A stretch of DNA of 64,000 nt from Dillenia suffruticosa (taxonomy: Eukaryota; Streptophyta; Magnoliopsida; Dilleniales; Dilleniaceae). Below the pieces are notes generated by a model that saw nothing but the letters and a program-made list of their open reading frames with translations, was not told the DNA's origin and made no database searches. Of the stretch, positions 11,154-23,200 are shown piece by piece; positions within the stretch are counted from its first letter, which is position 1, and every line of letters begins with the position of its first letter. A program made the translations under genes and the position numbers. The stretch is from NCBI GenBank assembly GCA_033439265.1, contig JAVTVX010000010.1, positions 25,471,056-25,535,055 on the forward strand. The letters run 5' to 3'.

Positions 11154-12262
11154 TCACTCTGATGGACAGAAGAAAACTTCGGTACTGTTTTGCTTGATCG
11201 TGTTGCAAACAGGACATGACATGGTCACTACATCACACTGCCAACATGCACTAATGTGCTTGCACGGCCACATCATAATTGTAGCGGGTTCCCTCTTGCA
11301 TACCCTGCACACCAGGTGAACCGGTGCAATCCGGTGTGGGTCAACAAACGAGGACTCTGTATCCTCCTCGCTGCACAATGGCCCCTTGCCTGTTACATTG
11401 TTCGTCTCACTCTCCGCGCATAATGCTGCATTTATGCTTTTTAGATCCTTCATTTTTTCCTTCAGGACCTGTGCCTCCGCATTGGCTCTTGCCAAATTTC
11501 GTTCTAACTCAGCACTCCTATTTCGTAGAAACTCTATCTCCAAATCTCTCTCTACTAGTTTGTTGTCTGAGGCTCGAATTGCGGCGCCTAGGAGCCTGTC
11601 GAAATGTTCCTTCAGCCTCTCTGTTAAATTTGTTCTCATAACATCACACTGTACAAAAACAACAAAGTAAGCGAAAAAAAAAAAAAAAAAGAATGCTAAC
11701 AAATAAACTAGTATTACTTGAACAAAAAGTTCTTTAAAAAAAAAAAAGAAAAAGAAGACACCCACATATTAAATTCGATACCTCATTTGATATCTCGTTT
11801 TCAATCAATCTTTCAAAATTGGTATTTTGTTGTTGCATCCGGGTAGAGAGATCGAATGAAAACAGAGGAGGGTTGGAGGAGGAGGGGACAAAAAATGGGG
11901 GAGGGGGAGGGAAAGAAGAGGGAGAAGGATAGGAAGGAGGAGAAGCAGCATGTAAGTTTTGTTGATGAAGTTGATGGTGTTGGATGATTATATTATGGTG
12001 TGCATGGTTGGTTAAGTCCATGTTTAGTAATGCCGTAAAACTTGGAGATTGATATTGTTGCTGTTGTTGATGAGGGAAATTGCTGTAGACGGCGTGGGTG
12101 TTGGTGTTGGCATGTGTCTGCATTCTTGTTCCCGAACCCTCGTTGTTATTTGTTTGATTGGAACCATCTGTATATAAAAGCAATTGCATCACTTGTTAGA
12201 ATGAAGAACAAAATGTGTGCCTGAGAGAGAGAGAGAGAGAGACCTGCACCAGTGAAATACAT
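11154..12262 (-). CDS. BOI-like RING-type E3 ubiquitin ligase (copy 1)
   Basis: Three exons on the minus strand: 12262-12244 (19 nt, MYFTGA), 12167-11782 and 11648-11154; frames join exactly to give 299 aa. The N-terminal half is Gln/Asn/His/Pro-rich. Residues ~168-210 form a charged coiled coil (VERDLEIEFLRNRSAELERN). The C-terminal RING, residues ~249-283, has C-x2-C...PCKH...C-x2-C...CPVC spacing, and the protein ends EVFFCPSE. This is the BOI/BRG family of plant RING ligases, linked to restraint of cell death and gibberellin responses. I chose the ATG at 12262 because the 19-nt exon and its phase are shared with the copy at 18149-19328. The apparent MMQLLLYT start downstream is intron sequence. 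Intron 1 begins GTCTCTCTC within a GA/CT microsatellite. The substrate is unknown. Confidence 0.9.
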
Positions 12263-12309
12263 AGTGACAAAGTTTTAAATAAAGGATAATACGACCGTCC
12301 TTTTCCCAG

Positions 12310-12395
12310 TTCCTGTAAAATGCAAAAACATTAAACCCAGAGAAAAAGGAGAATTCGACAATTCCTATAGAATGTAAAAACATTAGAACCTAGAG
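12310..12395 (-). repeat. Duplicated leader segment, 52 bp period
   Basis: 12310-12343 and 12362-12395 are similar direct copies (TTCCT, TAAAA..GCAAAAACATT). RING copy 2 has this motif once, near 19376-19400, so the duplication is specific to copy 1. It falls in the probable 5' untranslated region. Confidence 0.7.
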
Positions 12396-12462
12396 AGAGG
12401 GAGAGAACCTAGTACTATGGTAATGATAGGGAAAGATGTGGGGTGGAGCAGTGAAAACCAAA

Positions 12463-12500
12463 GTACTTGGGATTGGAATATATAGTGAATGAAATGGTGC
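12463..12500 (-). promoter_or_regulatory. TATA-box core promoter of RING copy 1
   Basis: ATATATAG at 12478-12485 (minus sense CTATATAT) lies ~220 bp upstream of the ATG. The surrounding sequence, including TATAGTGAATGAAA and GGTGCAAAT, recurs upstream of RING copy 2 at 19465-19500, so the promoter was duplicated with the gene and has been kept. Confidence 0.65.
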
Positions 12501-14031
12501 AAATAGCATCCCAACTCCCAAGCAAAAAAGACACCATTTCCTCATTCCCATTTCCAGAAAAGACACGAGTTACCAACATGGGTATGATGCCCTATGCTTC
12601 TCTTTCTCTCTCTCTCTTTCTCTCTTCGAAGTGAAATGATGCCAGCACCAACATAAAGCCCACTTAACAAATAAAAGTATGCGTCTCCTGCCGTGAGTTT
12701 GCTTCCCATTCCCGGTGTGTTCTCTCAAGGTTCACACATTCTGGTTGTGATTTTACTTCATTTCAAAGTGTATATTCAGGGCTTCATAACCATATTGAAT
12801 AACAAACAAAATTAAGATCATTTTGACCTTCACGAATATTATTTCAAAAAAATTAAAAAGTTCAAGAATGAAAACTAACTAAAAGTTTAATGAAAATTTT
12901 TAAGAGAACTGACAATTTAGATTAAGTTAATTAATTAATTAATTCTAGAAAAACAAGTTGAAAATACAATTATATGAATTCGCCGAAAAAGAATTAAACT
13001 AAGAGTAAATTCAAATTTAGGACAAAAAATTGGTTTTATTATTGGTTCGAAAATTATTATGATTAAAGGAATTTGACGACCCACCCACACTGGCTTGAAA
13101 ATATTTTGGATTAACAATTATTTTTTTCCCCTTCTTAAAGTAAATTTTTGTGGTGTTCTCCTGTGTTTGGTTCTCTAACCCCCTCGTCTTCCAAAACTAA
13201 TAAACATTGTTACATGATTATTAGATTAAATTAGGATTTGATATTTAATTAATGGGTTTTAAAATCTCTTTGGGATTATTAAATGGTAGGAGAGCTTGCT
13301 GTACTTGCAAATTATATATAACTTGATATAGAAAAATAATTATTGGTAGGGAAATTATTACATTCAATACACAGTAACCCTCTTTGGTGCATCCAAGTCG
13401 ACGGGCAAGGATCCTCCTATGCATCTCAAATCCTACCCGTCAGAGCATTTTCATCATAGACGAATACCTAATAGCCTTTTCAGATTTCAGGGTATCTCTG
13501 AAATTCCCGTAGGTATTTTAAAATCTATGACGGAGATAGAAATTCATTATTTTATTATCTCAAATATCCCTCAGATTCAAATTCAAATTCAAAGTTCATA
13601 CCCTTGGATCGGATTGTTAAAATAATTTTTTTCTTTTAGAATTTATAAATAAACGTTAAATTAGTCTTAACCCTTTTTTTTAATTATCTGTTGGATTCAA
13701 TTAAATTTGACTTGAGTCGAATTAGACTCTTATGATTTAAAATTCTCCCAACACCCACCTTCATCATACATGAGATTTAAAATCGAAATCTAGATTAAAG
13801 AAATACCGGTGTCTTGACCAAAACTTTAATAATAACTTTTTCAAGCAAGAGTAATTGTGTAATGACCTAATTTAATTTAAAAATAACTGCGCTTTTAACA
13901 TTGTATAAAATTTGACAAGCACACACAGAAATCAAGTCAAAATAAATCTCAAATAGATAAAACGTTACAACCACCATGAAATATTGTTTTTCATTCGCTG
14001 AAGAACAAAATTAAAGGGGTTTAAGGCTATA
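12501..14031. other. Intergenic region between RING copy 1 and the RWP-RK gene
   Basis: AT-rich apart from a CT-rich tract near 12600-12632. No gene is supported. 13385-13625 is less AT-biased but has no coding signature I recognise. The last part should include the RWP-RK 3' untranslated region. Confidence 0.55.
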
Positions 14032-14285
14032 TCATCCTTCTCCATTTCCAGAACAGATAGTGGTGATCCTTTGTTGAAGTTGCTGAATCTCTAGTAGAGC
14101 CTTCCTCCTTTCTTCCGGATCTTTCCCTCTCAACATTGGTTGCAGAAGTGTTATTTTTCTCTTGAAGCTTTTTATCTGAACATTACACAAAGCATACAAT
14201 TTTACATTTAAAGAGAGAGAACAATTTTTCTGAGATTAAGTGCCAAAATATAATGATATGCGCCACATGATTTTAAAACTCATCC

Positions 14286-14321
<36 letters not shown>

Positions 14322-15633
14322 GACCTTTCTATGTGGCCATCGTGTGACATTAAACTTTTGGCAAAGTTTCTTCATAACGGAGCCGCAAACATTCAACACA
14401 TCGGCTGCCGAATCCAAGGGAATACTATAATACCGTCTTAAGTCTTTCGCTTGTAATTTTTTTGTCCTCCGCCTCTGCAATTACTTCACACAATATAACA
14501 ATGAGCATAATCAACTTTATATTTTTTTTCCCTAAACATAACATTCAACTAAACTAAAACAACTAATAAAATGATTTCAAGTTAAAACGTGAGTAAAATA
14601 GAACCTGCTCTTTAAGTGGAATTTTAGGTTTCTTATCTTCTGCCACCAAAGATGTTCCTGTAACATGATAATTATGAATTTTCAAAAAAAAAAAGGAGTC
14701 AAAAAAATAAAACATTTATAATCAGAATTGACGATGAAGAGAAAGACGACTGACCAGGTGGGTTTATTGGAAGGGGAGTTCCCAGTGGGGGGAGTTGCGC
14801 AAAGTCATGGGGCCTGGTTCGTCCCACACGTAGGGCATCATAAAATGTTGAAAGTGGGTCTTTCAACATGGTGAAACCAGCCTGTTTCTGCTGGATACAG
14901 TATTGGGTCAAGAATTGCTTCACAATCTCATTGCTTGGTTCCGAAAATCTGATGTAATTGGAGAGAAAGAACATGAAAAAAGAGGATTTAAATTATTCAA
15001 ATCATCTTAGTTTTGCCATTATTTGTTTTTCCATAATCAAATTCAAGAGAAACCAATAACTTACTCGAATGCTTGGAGGTTGCGATTCAAAGACTCCTCA
15101 TCGGTGCGAGTACTATCACAAGTTTCAAGGACTGCGTGGCTGAACAAACCAAGTCTTCCATGAATCTCAAGCTTTCTAACCCATTTTTCTACAGCAATCG
15201 ACCAGACACATCAACATGAAAAAATGTCATGTACCAAAAAAATAATAAAAAAAAAATCTACCCACAAATTTTTTAGTAATTTGCTTATAACTTTTGTCCA
15301 AAAGCCTCGTAACGAATAAATATGTCAAATCTAAATTATGACAAATAATACTTTAATCTTAAAATAAAACTCACCTTTGGTATGAGTAATCTGACGAAGA
15401 ACATGACAGAAAAAGCAGTTGAAGGAGTTTGATGGAACAGAACGAACCAGCGGAGGCCGGATGGCGTTGGGTTGATCTGCTTGGTTATTACTGGATTGAC
15501 CCGATAAAGAAAATTGATTAGGGTTTCCCCTGGTTGGATTGAGTAACAGGTCCCAAACAACCGGGTCCTCAGACGGGTCCTGGAGATTCCCCATCTCAGA
15601 GGAAGAATTGTGGTTGTTAGGAGAAAGTGCCAT
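14032..15633 (-). CDS. RWP-RK domain transcription factor
   Basis: Six exons on the minus strand: 15633-15375, 15188-15065, 14948-14755, 14657-14605, 14474-14325 and 14175-14032. All phases agree, giving 307 aa. The C-terminal RWP-RK domain spans exons 5-6: KLQAKDLRRYYSIPLDSAAD, then LKKLC-like MKKLCQKFNVTRWPHRK, then IKSFKRKI, followed by a Leu/Gln-rich helix (LLEIQQLQQRI). The N-terminal region has a Cys pair (CFFCHVLRQITHTKG) and KLEIHGRLGLFSHAVLETC, not part of the DNA-binding domain. RWP-RK proteins (RKD and NLP groups) are nuclear regulators of germ-cell fate or nitrate response. This lacks the long NLP layout and is nearer RKD size, but I do not assign a subgroup. The ATG at 15633 is the first in frame; reads from 15654-15656 use GTG/TTG. 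Intron 5 starts in a CT microsatellite. Confidence 0.88.
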
Positions 15634-18148
15634 TGGTTGCAACTTATTTTCCACAAGAAAAACTAGAGCATGAAAGGGTTTTTGGTGGGATTTTAAAGAA
15701 GGGTTTTTGAGTTTTGATCGGTGAAAAGATGAGTCTCTTCTCTCTTTGGTATTATGAGAAAAGTTGTGCCTTGCAAATGGGATCTTTACACTTTTGAAGA
15801 TAACGTTTTGTGGAGAGGGAAAGTAATTACATGTTTTACGGAATGTGGGCTTTTAATTCGGTTGTGAGTGCATAAAATTAAAATAAATTTAATAAATAAT
15901 AAATTAAGAGAAAAATAGATTTTTTCCTTTTTGAATTCAATTTTTGTTCCTTTTTTTTTAAAAAAAAAATGATTGGTGCTTACTCAAATATTTAAATTTT
16001 CATCTTACCACTTTTGCTTTTTTACTTTCATAAAGAGCAAATTTTCAATATTTAAGGGTCTTATTGAGAAATAAAATGATGAATATTTTAAATTACTATA
16101 AGGGCATGTTCCTTTTAGAAATACTAGTAGATTACCAAGCGACACGTGTACAAAATCAAATAAGTTTGAAACAAAATTAAGAGAGAAAAGAGGATTTTTT
16201 TTCTTAAAAAAAAAAGGAAAATGTGATAGAAAAATATTGGGTACAAAAAAAAAAGTAATTTATTAATATATTTAAATTTCCGTCTTCTTCCTTACAAATT
16301 ACTATAATTATATTATTTAAATCTCCCCTAAAATTTCCATTTTCAAATTTCGCTTGCAACGCCAAACCATTTTATAGATTGGGCAATTGCAGAAAGGCCC
16401 TTATTTAGAACCTTGCGAAATTTTATGTTCTTAATCACAATTAAAGAAGGATGAATGGTGTGCTTTGGTTGCCAAATTGTCCTGAATTATAAAATTATGA
16501 AATTTTAATATTAGAAATAAAATATTTTTTATTTTTTCGTATAAGGAAATTGTGATAAAATTATGAAATTTTGCATGCAATGTATTATAGTTCACACATA
16601 TGAATTTTGGACAAAAATAAGTATGATGAACCAGAATAAAAGACGATCATTCAAAAGTGGCATCAATCCCTCTTCCCCTTATAATAGACTCTGATTTGAG
16701 TTTTACTATAAACAAAAAAATAAAATAAAATAAAAAATAAAAGAGATCATTCAAGTGTGACTTCTCACTCAAAATGGTTTTAAGAATTTTGTAGAAGAAA
16801 ATAGACGGTTTGCAAAATATATTTTTTCTAGACATAAAAAATAGATAAATAAATAAATAATCTATTATATTTTTTTTTACCCACTATGCCTACTGTCCGT
16901 TGACTCTTATATTTCACTTTCAACAAATTCTTTCAAATGTCTTTTTTGTGGATTCCGATAATCCTCGCTTATAATAAAATAAAATTATAAAATATATTAT
17001 TATTATTATTGAAGAAAAAGACTTGTTCTAGCTAATAATTCGTTATCCTTCACTAAATTACCAATACATTAAAAGCAAGTTTTATTTTAATTTTAAAAGT
17101 ATTATCCGTCACGCGAATTTTATATATCTATATTTTCTTTTAACTAATGTCGTGAGAGATTCAAAACTAAATGATTTTAGAAAAAAATTATTGATTTCTA
17201 TCGAATATAAATATAATATATTTTATTGAATAAATTTATTATATATCTTTTACTTTGGTCATCATAATATTTATAATTCTCAAATATTTTTTTTTTTATT
17301 GTAAGAATTTGAGCAAAATTTATAAGGAAATTAGTGAATAGTCCTGAGTAGAATTAGTGTTTGTACATAACCTTTTCTTTTTCTAATTTGACATAGCTCA
17401 ATTGTTGTTTAGCTCTTCAACCATAAAACTTATCATGACAAAAGAAAATAAAAAAAAAAATAATACTAATAATAAACAAGTGTCAAATTTCTTATAATAA
17501 AGATTATAAATATTTTTTAAAAAAAAAAAAAGTTATAATTTAAAAATTTTATCATATGACGCCAAAGAGAAGGAAATGGGGACGCCCATCTCATTTCTTA
17601 CTGTCACATTTCTATCTAATTGCATTGATGACCGACGCACTTAGAACCTCGCCCATTGTTGTCTTTCTCTTTCTATGGAAACAAGAATAGATAAATATCA
17701 CATGAAAAATATAAAATAATATGAATATGAAAAATAAATAAATATGATTGTGGTATCATGATAGAAATAGAGTGTAATATAATAATATGAAATTTAATAT
17801 TTAATTATCTCAATTAATTATAATGATATATTAAGTTTATATAGAAAATGTATGGTCACAAACATATAAATAATTTTATAAATATAGAAATATAAAATTA
17901 AAAAAAAATCAGATATATATCAAAATTAAATTAAATATTGATTTGATTTTAATATATAATATGTTTTTTAACTGTGTAAAGAATTTTTCCTTTATCTTAA
18001 ATCATTTGAGGCAATAAAAAATGAATTTCACAAAAGACAAAGAGGGGCAAAATTACCCACTTCTTTATCCAGAATATAAAGGAGGAAAATAAATAAACCC
18101 ACACCATTTTGTTTTTTCCTTAAACGGTAATCCACTACGGCGATGCAT
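15634..18148. other. AT-rich intergenic region
   Basis: Upstream of the RWP-RK gene and downstream of RING copy 2. Long A/T runs and scattered microsatellite-like words; no coding region, RNA gene or intact transposon is recognised. The 62-aa open frame at 16647-16835 (-) is low complexity. Confidence 0.6.
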
Positions 18149-19263
18149 TCACTCTGACGGACACAGGAAAACTTCGGTACTGGTTTCCTTGCGCATACCG
18201 CAAACAGGACATGACAAGGCCATTTGGTCGCACCGTCTACATGCACTAACGTGCTTGCACGGCCACATCATTACAGTAGCCGGTTGTCTGTGGCAGCTCC
18301 TGCATTCCAGATGAACCAGTGCAATCTGTGCAGGGTCAACAAATGAGGACTCAGCTTCCTCCTCGACGCACAATGGTTCCTTTCCTGCCTGCCTGTTCAT
18401 TTTCTCCTGGTTTGCAGGATCTTCTTGACCATCATTGGCATTCGCAGGCATTACCGCTGCACGCAATGGTGCATTTGTGCTTTCCAGGCTCTTGACTTTG
18501 TCCTTCAAGGCCTGTATCTCTGCAGAGGCTTTTGCCAAATTTCGTTCTAACTCAGCGGTCTTGTCCCGCAGAAACTGTATCTCCAAATCCCTCTCCAATA
18601 CTTTGGTGTCTGATGCCCGAGTTGAAATGCCTAAGAGCATTTCGTAATGCCCTTTCAGTCTCTCCGTCAATTGCCTTTGCATAACATTACACTGTACAAA
18701 AAGAAAAGAAAGGGCGGCAGATAAACTAGTGTCACTTGAACGAACGGATTTCAAAAAGAAAGAAAAAGGAAAATAACATATAAACTCTAGTGATATTAAC
18801 CTCGGTACCTGGTTTTCAATATCTCTCTCAAAATCAGCCCTTTGTTGTTGATTTCGGGCAGAGAGATCGGATGAACCTAGATGAGGATTGGAGGCGGCGA
18901 GTGAAAACCGGGGATGGGGAGGAGGGAAAGAGAAGGAAGAAGGATATGAAGGAGTAGGAACCGAGTGGAACTGTTGGTGAACAAGTTGTTGATGGTGGTG
19001 GACGATTATATTTCGGTGTGAATGATTGGCCAAGTCCGCGTTTAATAGTTCTGTAAAAGTTGGTGATGGATATTGTCGTTGTTGATGTTGAGACGGACGC
19101 TGGTTATTCGTATTGAGGGTGTTGGTGTTGGTATTGGTTTTGGGCAATGATGGTAGTGGTGCTGGTGTTTGTATTATGGACTCCATTTCCACATTCGAGC
19201 CATCTGCAAATAAAGGAAATAGCAACATTTGTTAGGATGAAGAACAAAATATGTGCGTGAGAA

Positions 19264-19313
<50 letters not shown>

Positions 19314-19328
19314 GCCATTAAAAAACAT
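18149..19328 (-). CDS. BOI-like RING-type E3 ubiquitin ligase (copy 2)
   Basis: Same architecture as copy 1: exons 19328-19310 (19 nt, MFFNGA), 19203-18809 and 18691-18149, 318 aa. Gln/His/Pro-rich N-terminus, coiled coil LERDLEIQFLRDKTAELERN, then a RING near residues 268-302 (CRSCHRQPATVMMWPCKH...CPVCG) and an EVFLCPSE end. Relative to copy 1 it has a longer linker before the RING (PANANDGQEDPANQEKMN). Intron 2 (18692-18808) is 117 nt, divisible by three and free of in-frame stops, so unspliced RNA would read straight through and add 39 residues. Intron 1 starts GTCTCTCTC and runs into CT then CA repeats. The RWP-RK gene separates the two copies. Confidence 0.9.
19260..19309 (-). repeat. 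GT/GA compound microsatellite at the intron 1 donor of RING copy 2
   Basis: A GT run (about 19266-19282) and then a GA run (about 19283-19308) end exactly at the 5' splice site. In the sense strand the intron reads GTCTCTCT... then CACACA.... Copy 1 has the equivalent GA run at 12223-12242. Confidence 0.85.
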
Positions 19329-19464
19329 TGTAACGATGTAACAAATGGAGGAGAATTTGAACATCCTTTTCCCTTTTCCTGTAAAATGCAAAAACAATAG
19401 TACTATGGGCAATGATATATAGAAGAAGATGTGGATTGAGGCGGTGAAACCCAAAGGGACATAA

Positions 19465-19500
19465 GATTGGACTATATAGTGAATGAAAGGGTGCAAATTG
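19465..19500 (-). promoter_or_regulatory. TATA-box core promoter of RING copy 2
   Basis: CTATATAG at 19472-19479 is ~145 bp upstream of the ATG, in a context (TATAGTGAATGAAA, GGTGCAAAT) matching the promoter of copy 1 near 12478-12500. Conservation between paralogues supports it as the core promoter. Confidence 0.65.
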
Positions 19501-20147
19501 CACCCCAAATCCGAACCCTAATGCACACCCTCCTCTCATTTCCATCTTACCATGATTCAATGTATGATGTCCCGTTCTCTCTCTTTCGCCCCAAAATGAA
19601 ATCACACCTGCCCCCACCTCAAATTAAAATATGCATTTCGTTTCATGAGTTGGCTTTAAATTTAAAATCATTCCATCAAGAATATTATTTTATACATATA
19701 AAAGTTTCATGACCAAAAGTTTTAAAAACCATAAATTAATTTCTTTTTATTAAAATTAAAATGAGAATGAAAATTCATTAATCAATTATTAAAAAAAAAA
19801 TTGATATTGGATTGAAAATAATTATGATCCAAGGAATTTGACGACTCGCATTTGCTTGAAAATAATTTTGGATTTTTTTTTTTTTTTTTTTTTAAATAAA
19901 GCGTTGGTAAACATGTAATATGCAAGTAAACATGTAATATGATTTATTAATGCCTCGACCAAACATTTTTACAATGTTGTCTCATGTTTGAACGATGATC
20001 TGAAGGTTTCCATATCGAGGTTGGCGGAGGCCGCACATTTTAAAAACACACTCTCTCACTCACATTCTTCGACTTCTCGAGTATCCCTAAACATGGACGC
20101 AACTGCGACAGCTATTTCTCTATCCTCTCCTCTTTTCCCCTGTCATG

Positions 20148-20172
20148 GTCTCTCTCTCTCTCTCTCTCTCTC
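20148..20172 (+). repeat. CT microsatellite at the FeSOD intron 1 donor
   Basis: The first intron begins GTCTCTCTCT directly after the phase-1 G of exon 1 and continues as CT repeats to about 20172. The same arrangement occurs in other introns of this window. Confidence 0.85.
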
Positions 20173-20269
20173 GTGTTTTATCTCTTCCTGACATCGTTAT
20201 CTTAAGTGGGTTGCAGGAATTCATGGTGGTCAGTCCCCGTTTCGAAGCTTGCAATGGACTCCAACACAG

Positions 20270-23200
20270 GTCTGCAAATATACAACCCTTCATTTCTTTG
20301 ACAGATTGCGCTTTTTTCCTCTGAATTGGATAATGGGCGATATTGAATTGCTGAAATTTCCAGTCTTTTCTTTAGCTGAAAAATGCCGAATTTGCAGCAC
20401 TTGGAGCTTGCTTAACTTGCCTAGCAAATGTTTATGCACTGTGTGTAGATTCCGTGTGTAGATTCCATATGTGATTTGGGGTTCTGTTACTTTCTCAATG
20501 TGTGCATTTTTCATTTTTGTAATAATGTCTGAAAATGCTTTCTCTCTTTCTCTCGTTCCTGGTTTAGAGTTTGGGTAGTGTAGTGCCAAATTTTAGTATC
20601 AAAGAGTGTTTAGAAAGAGTAGCTATATTCTAATACTTTTCCTTCTTGCAAGAAATTTGTTTCGCATTTGATTGAAAGGCAATGTGTCTAAATGCATTAG
20701 AATTCTAAAAACAATTTTGAGTCTTTGGAACATACTTGTGTTCAAGGCCACAGTCCAAAACACAAAAGAGGCAGGACAAATGAGGTGAAGCCAAAAAGGA
20801 TAACTAAGAAGAAGTGAATTGCTTTAAATGTGAGAGCATTTAGATATCTAACTTTGTGTAGTTCTACTAGGCAACATAAATATGGACATTTACGTTATAT
20901 GTCCTTAAATGTTAAAAAAGGAGTCAAATTGTTTTTTTTTTTTCCTCTATTATATTCATTTAAAGCTTTTACTACCCTCCACAACTTCTGAACATGCTTC
21001 TTTTATTTATTAGACCTATTCTTCGATTTGTTCTTGCAAGGTCTAGAAAGTTGCATCGGGTGCCCTATCTTCTAATGGATCACACTTTGTTCTTCAACAA
21101 TTTAATTTTTTTGGGTTTTATGCACTGAACATGCATTTTTCTAGGCCTAGCAGAAAAAGCACATGTACTTTAAAAGTCTTTTTTGTTAATGAAAGAAGAT
21201 ACAGAATCAAACAAAGCATAAATAGCAGATAGTATACAAGACTTTCTGTCATAATTCACCATATACTATATTCTCCATGTTGTAATTTTTTAGGACATTT
21301 AGTAGAGTCTTTGAAAAGGATGTCTTTTGGTGCACCATGTCGAACTTATTGGCACTGGCCATAAAGGAGTGATTTTTCATGCATGGGTTCACACAGTTTT
21401 ACATTTAATTGAACTTGGACTTATTGCTGCTGGAACACACTCTTTTCTGAGTTGGAATAGATAAACCCCTCAGCCGCCCACCAGGAAAAAAAAAAGAAAA
21501 AATTGAAAAGAAACAAAATAGGCAAAAGAAGAGGAAGCAAGATTATCATATTGATAGATGCAAGCTAATTTGAGAGACCATATAAAATTAATCACAGCAA
21601 TGCAATTCGCAAGTACTACAATTGTGAAACAGCAATAAGGATGATAATGGATCTTGTTTTTGTGATGTTCCAAATACAGGAATGGAGGAAGTTAAAATTT
21701 GAAGAAGCGAGTCAATCAAGTAGACATGTTTCCAAGGCAAGGAATTGGAAGATTATTTATTAATGAAATATGCTAATTATAAAGGTTATACAAAGTTATT
21801 CTGTAACCAGTGTCATTCATAAGGATAAACGAGTTTGAAAGAGCAGGGACATTGGTCCTGTTATTTTGTTGCTTAGAATATTTGAATGAACTTAAAATTT
21901 GATGAGGCAAGGTAAGTAGTAGCTGCAAATATAAAACATAGTAAGAGATTCTGCTATCTAGTAAATTCATATAATTAATAGAAGTAAAGAAAATTGTTGG
22001 ATATCAATTTATTTTTATTTTTACATTATTCTGATTCACATAAATTTGATTAGCAAAGCCAGATTTATATAGTTGACCTTAACTAAGTTCGGCTAAGCCT
22101 TAGTTGAGTAGAGATGAGTTCGGCTAAGCCTTAGTTGTTGTTGTTGTTTTTTTTTTCCCATATTTATTTCTTAAATGGCCGACCCTAATTGTTGGGATTA
22201 AGGTTCAAGTTGTTGTTGTTGTATATAAAAGATTTAGTAGTTGTGGAATTACTTCTGGCAATGTATTTTTGTTAAGTGCTGCCAAGCTTTCTATTCTTTT
22301 TTTTTTTTAATCTTTCTTCATGTTAGAACCATGTTGATTAGATCGAAATTTGAATCATGAACACAAAAGTTCATTTTTTGAATTGTAAATCTTGGGTTCA
22401 AATAATTGGCTGATTTAATCAAAATGGTAAGATCCAAAATACTTGAAAGTTAAGAAATTTAAAAGATTCAAAACATTGTTCATGATACTTAATGCCTTAA
22501 AAATCATATCATCCGCGCAAAACATAATATTCAAATAATCAAAATATCAAGTCTTCATACTTACTATAATCATTCCCCAGATTAATAACGTTATCACCAT
22601 TTCTATTATCATCTTCCAACAAAACAATATCTCCTTTTTCTTCAATCACTTTTATAGAAACAATATTCTATCGTTAGTTATATAATTATAAAACTAAATT
22701 ATTTAAGTTTTATCTCTCTCTCTCTCTCTTTCTTTCTTCCTTCTTCTTCTTCTTCCTTTTTATTATTATTTATTTATTTATTTTTGCTCGGAGCTCTTTC
22801 ATCATCATTGATGCACTTACGACTATCCATCCATGAGGTATCCTTTGGAAGGCAAGGATCTTGATGTTCGGTGATCCACTTATTGGATTCCATATATGAC
22901 AAGCAAATAGAATCATAAGAACTGAATTTATTTCTGTTTGAATTGAATCGAATCCTACAATTCGAATCACGAATCATAGAATTCTTATCTATTTTAGCTT
23001 ATTTACCTATACTGTATCTATTTTTGTTTGAATCAACTCAAATCTTAAGATTTGAATCACGTATGGTAAGATTCTAATTGTCATGGTTAGGGCTCAGGTA
23101 AAAACATTGTGCTCTTGTGTTTTGGCAATTCTAGTTTTTATGTTATTGTTGCACAATGACATGTTGGGATGGGATATCACTTTGTATTCTACTGGCATGT

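Noticed and set aside
15331-15656. Upstream starts at 15654 or 15656 for the RWP-RK gene
   Set aside because: These use GTG or TTG. The first in-frame ATG is at 15633.
18149-19228. Continuous 359-residue reading frame as the protein of RING copy 2
   Set aside because: It reads through intron 2 and starts in intron 1 sequence. The splice sites and phases shared with copy 1 give a 318-residue product instead.
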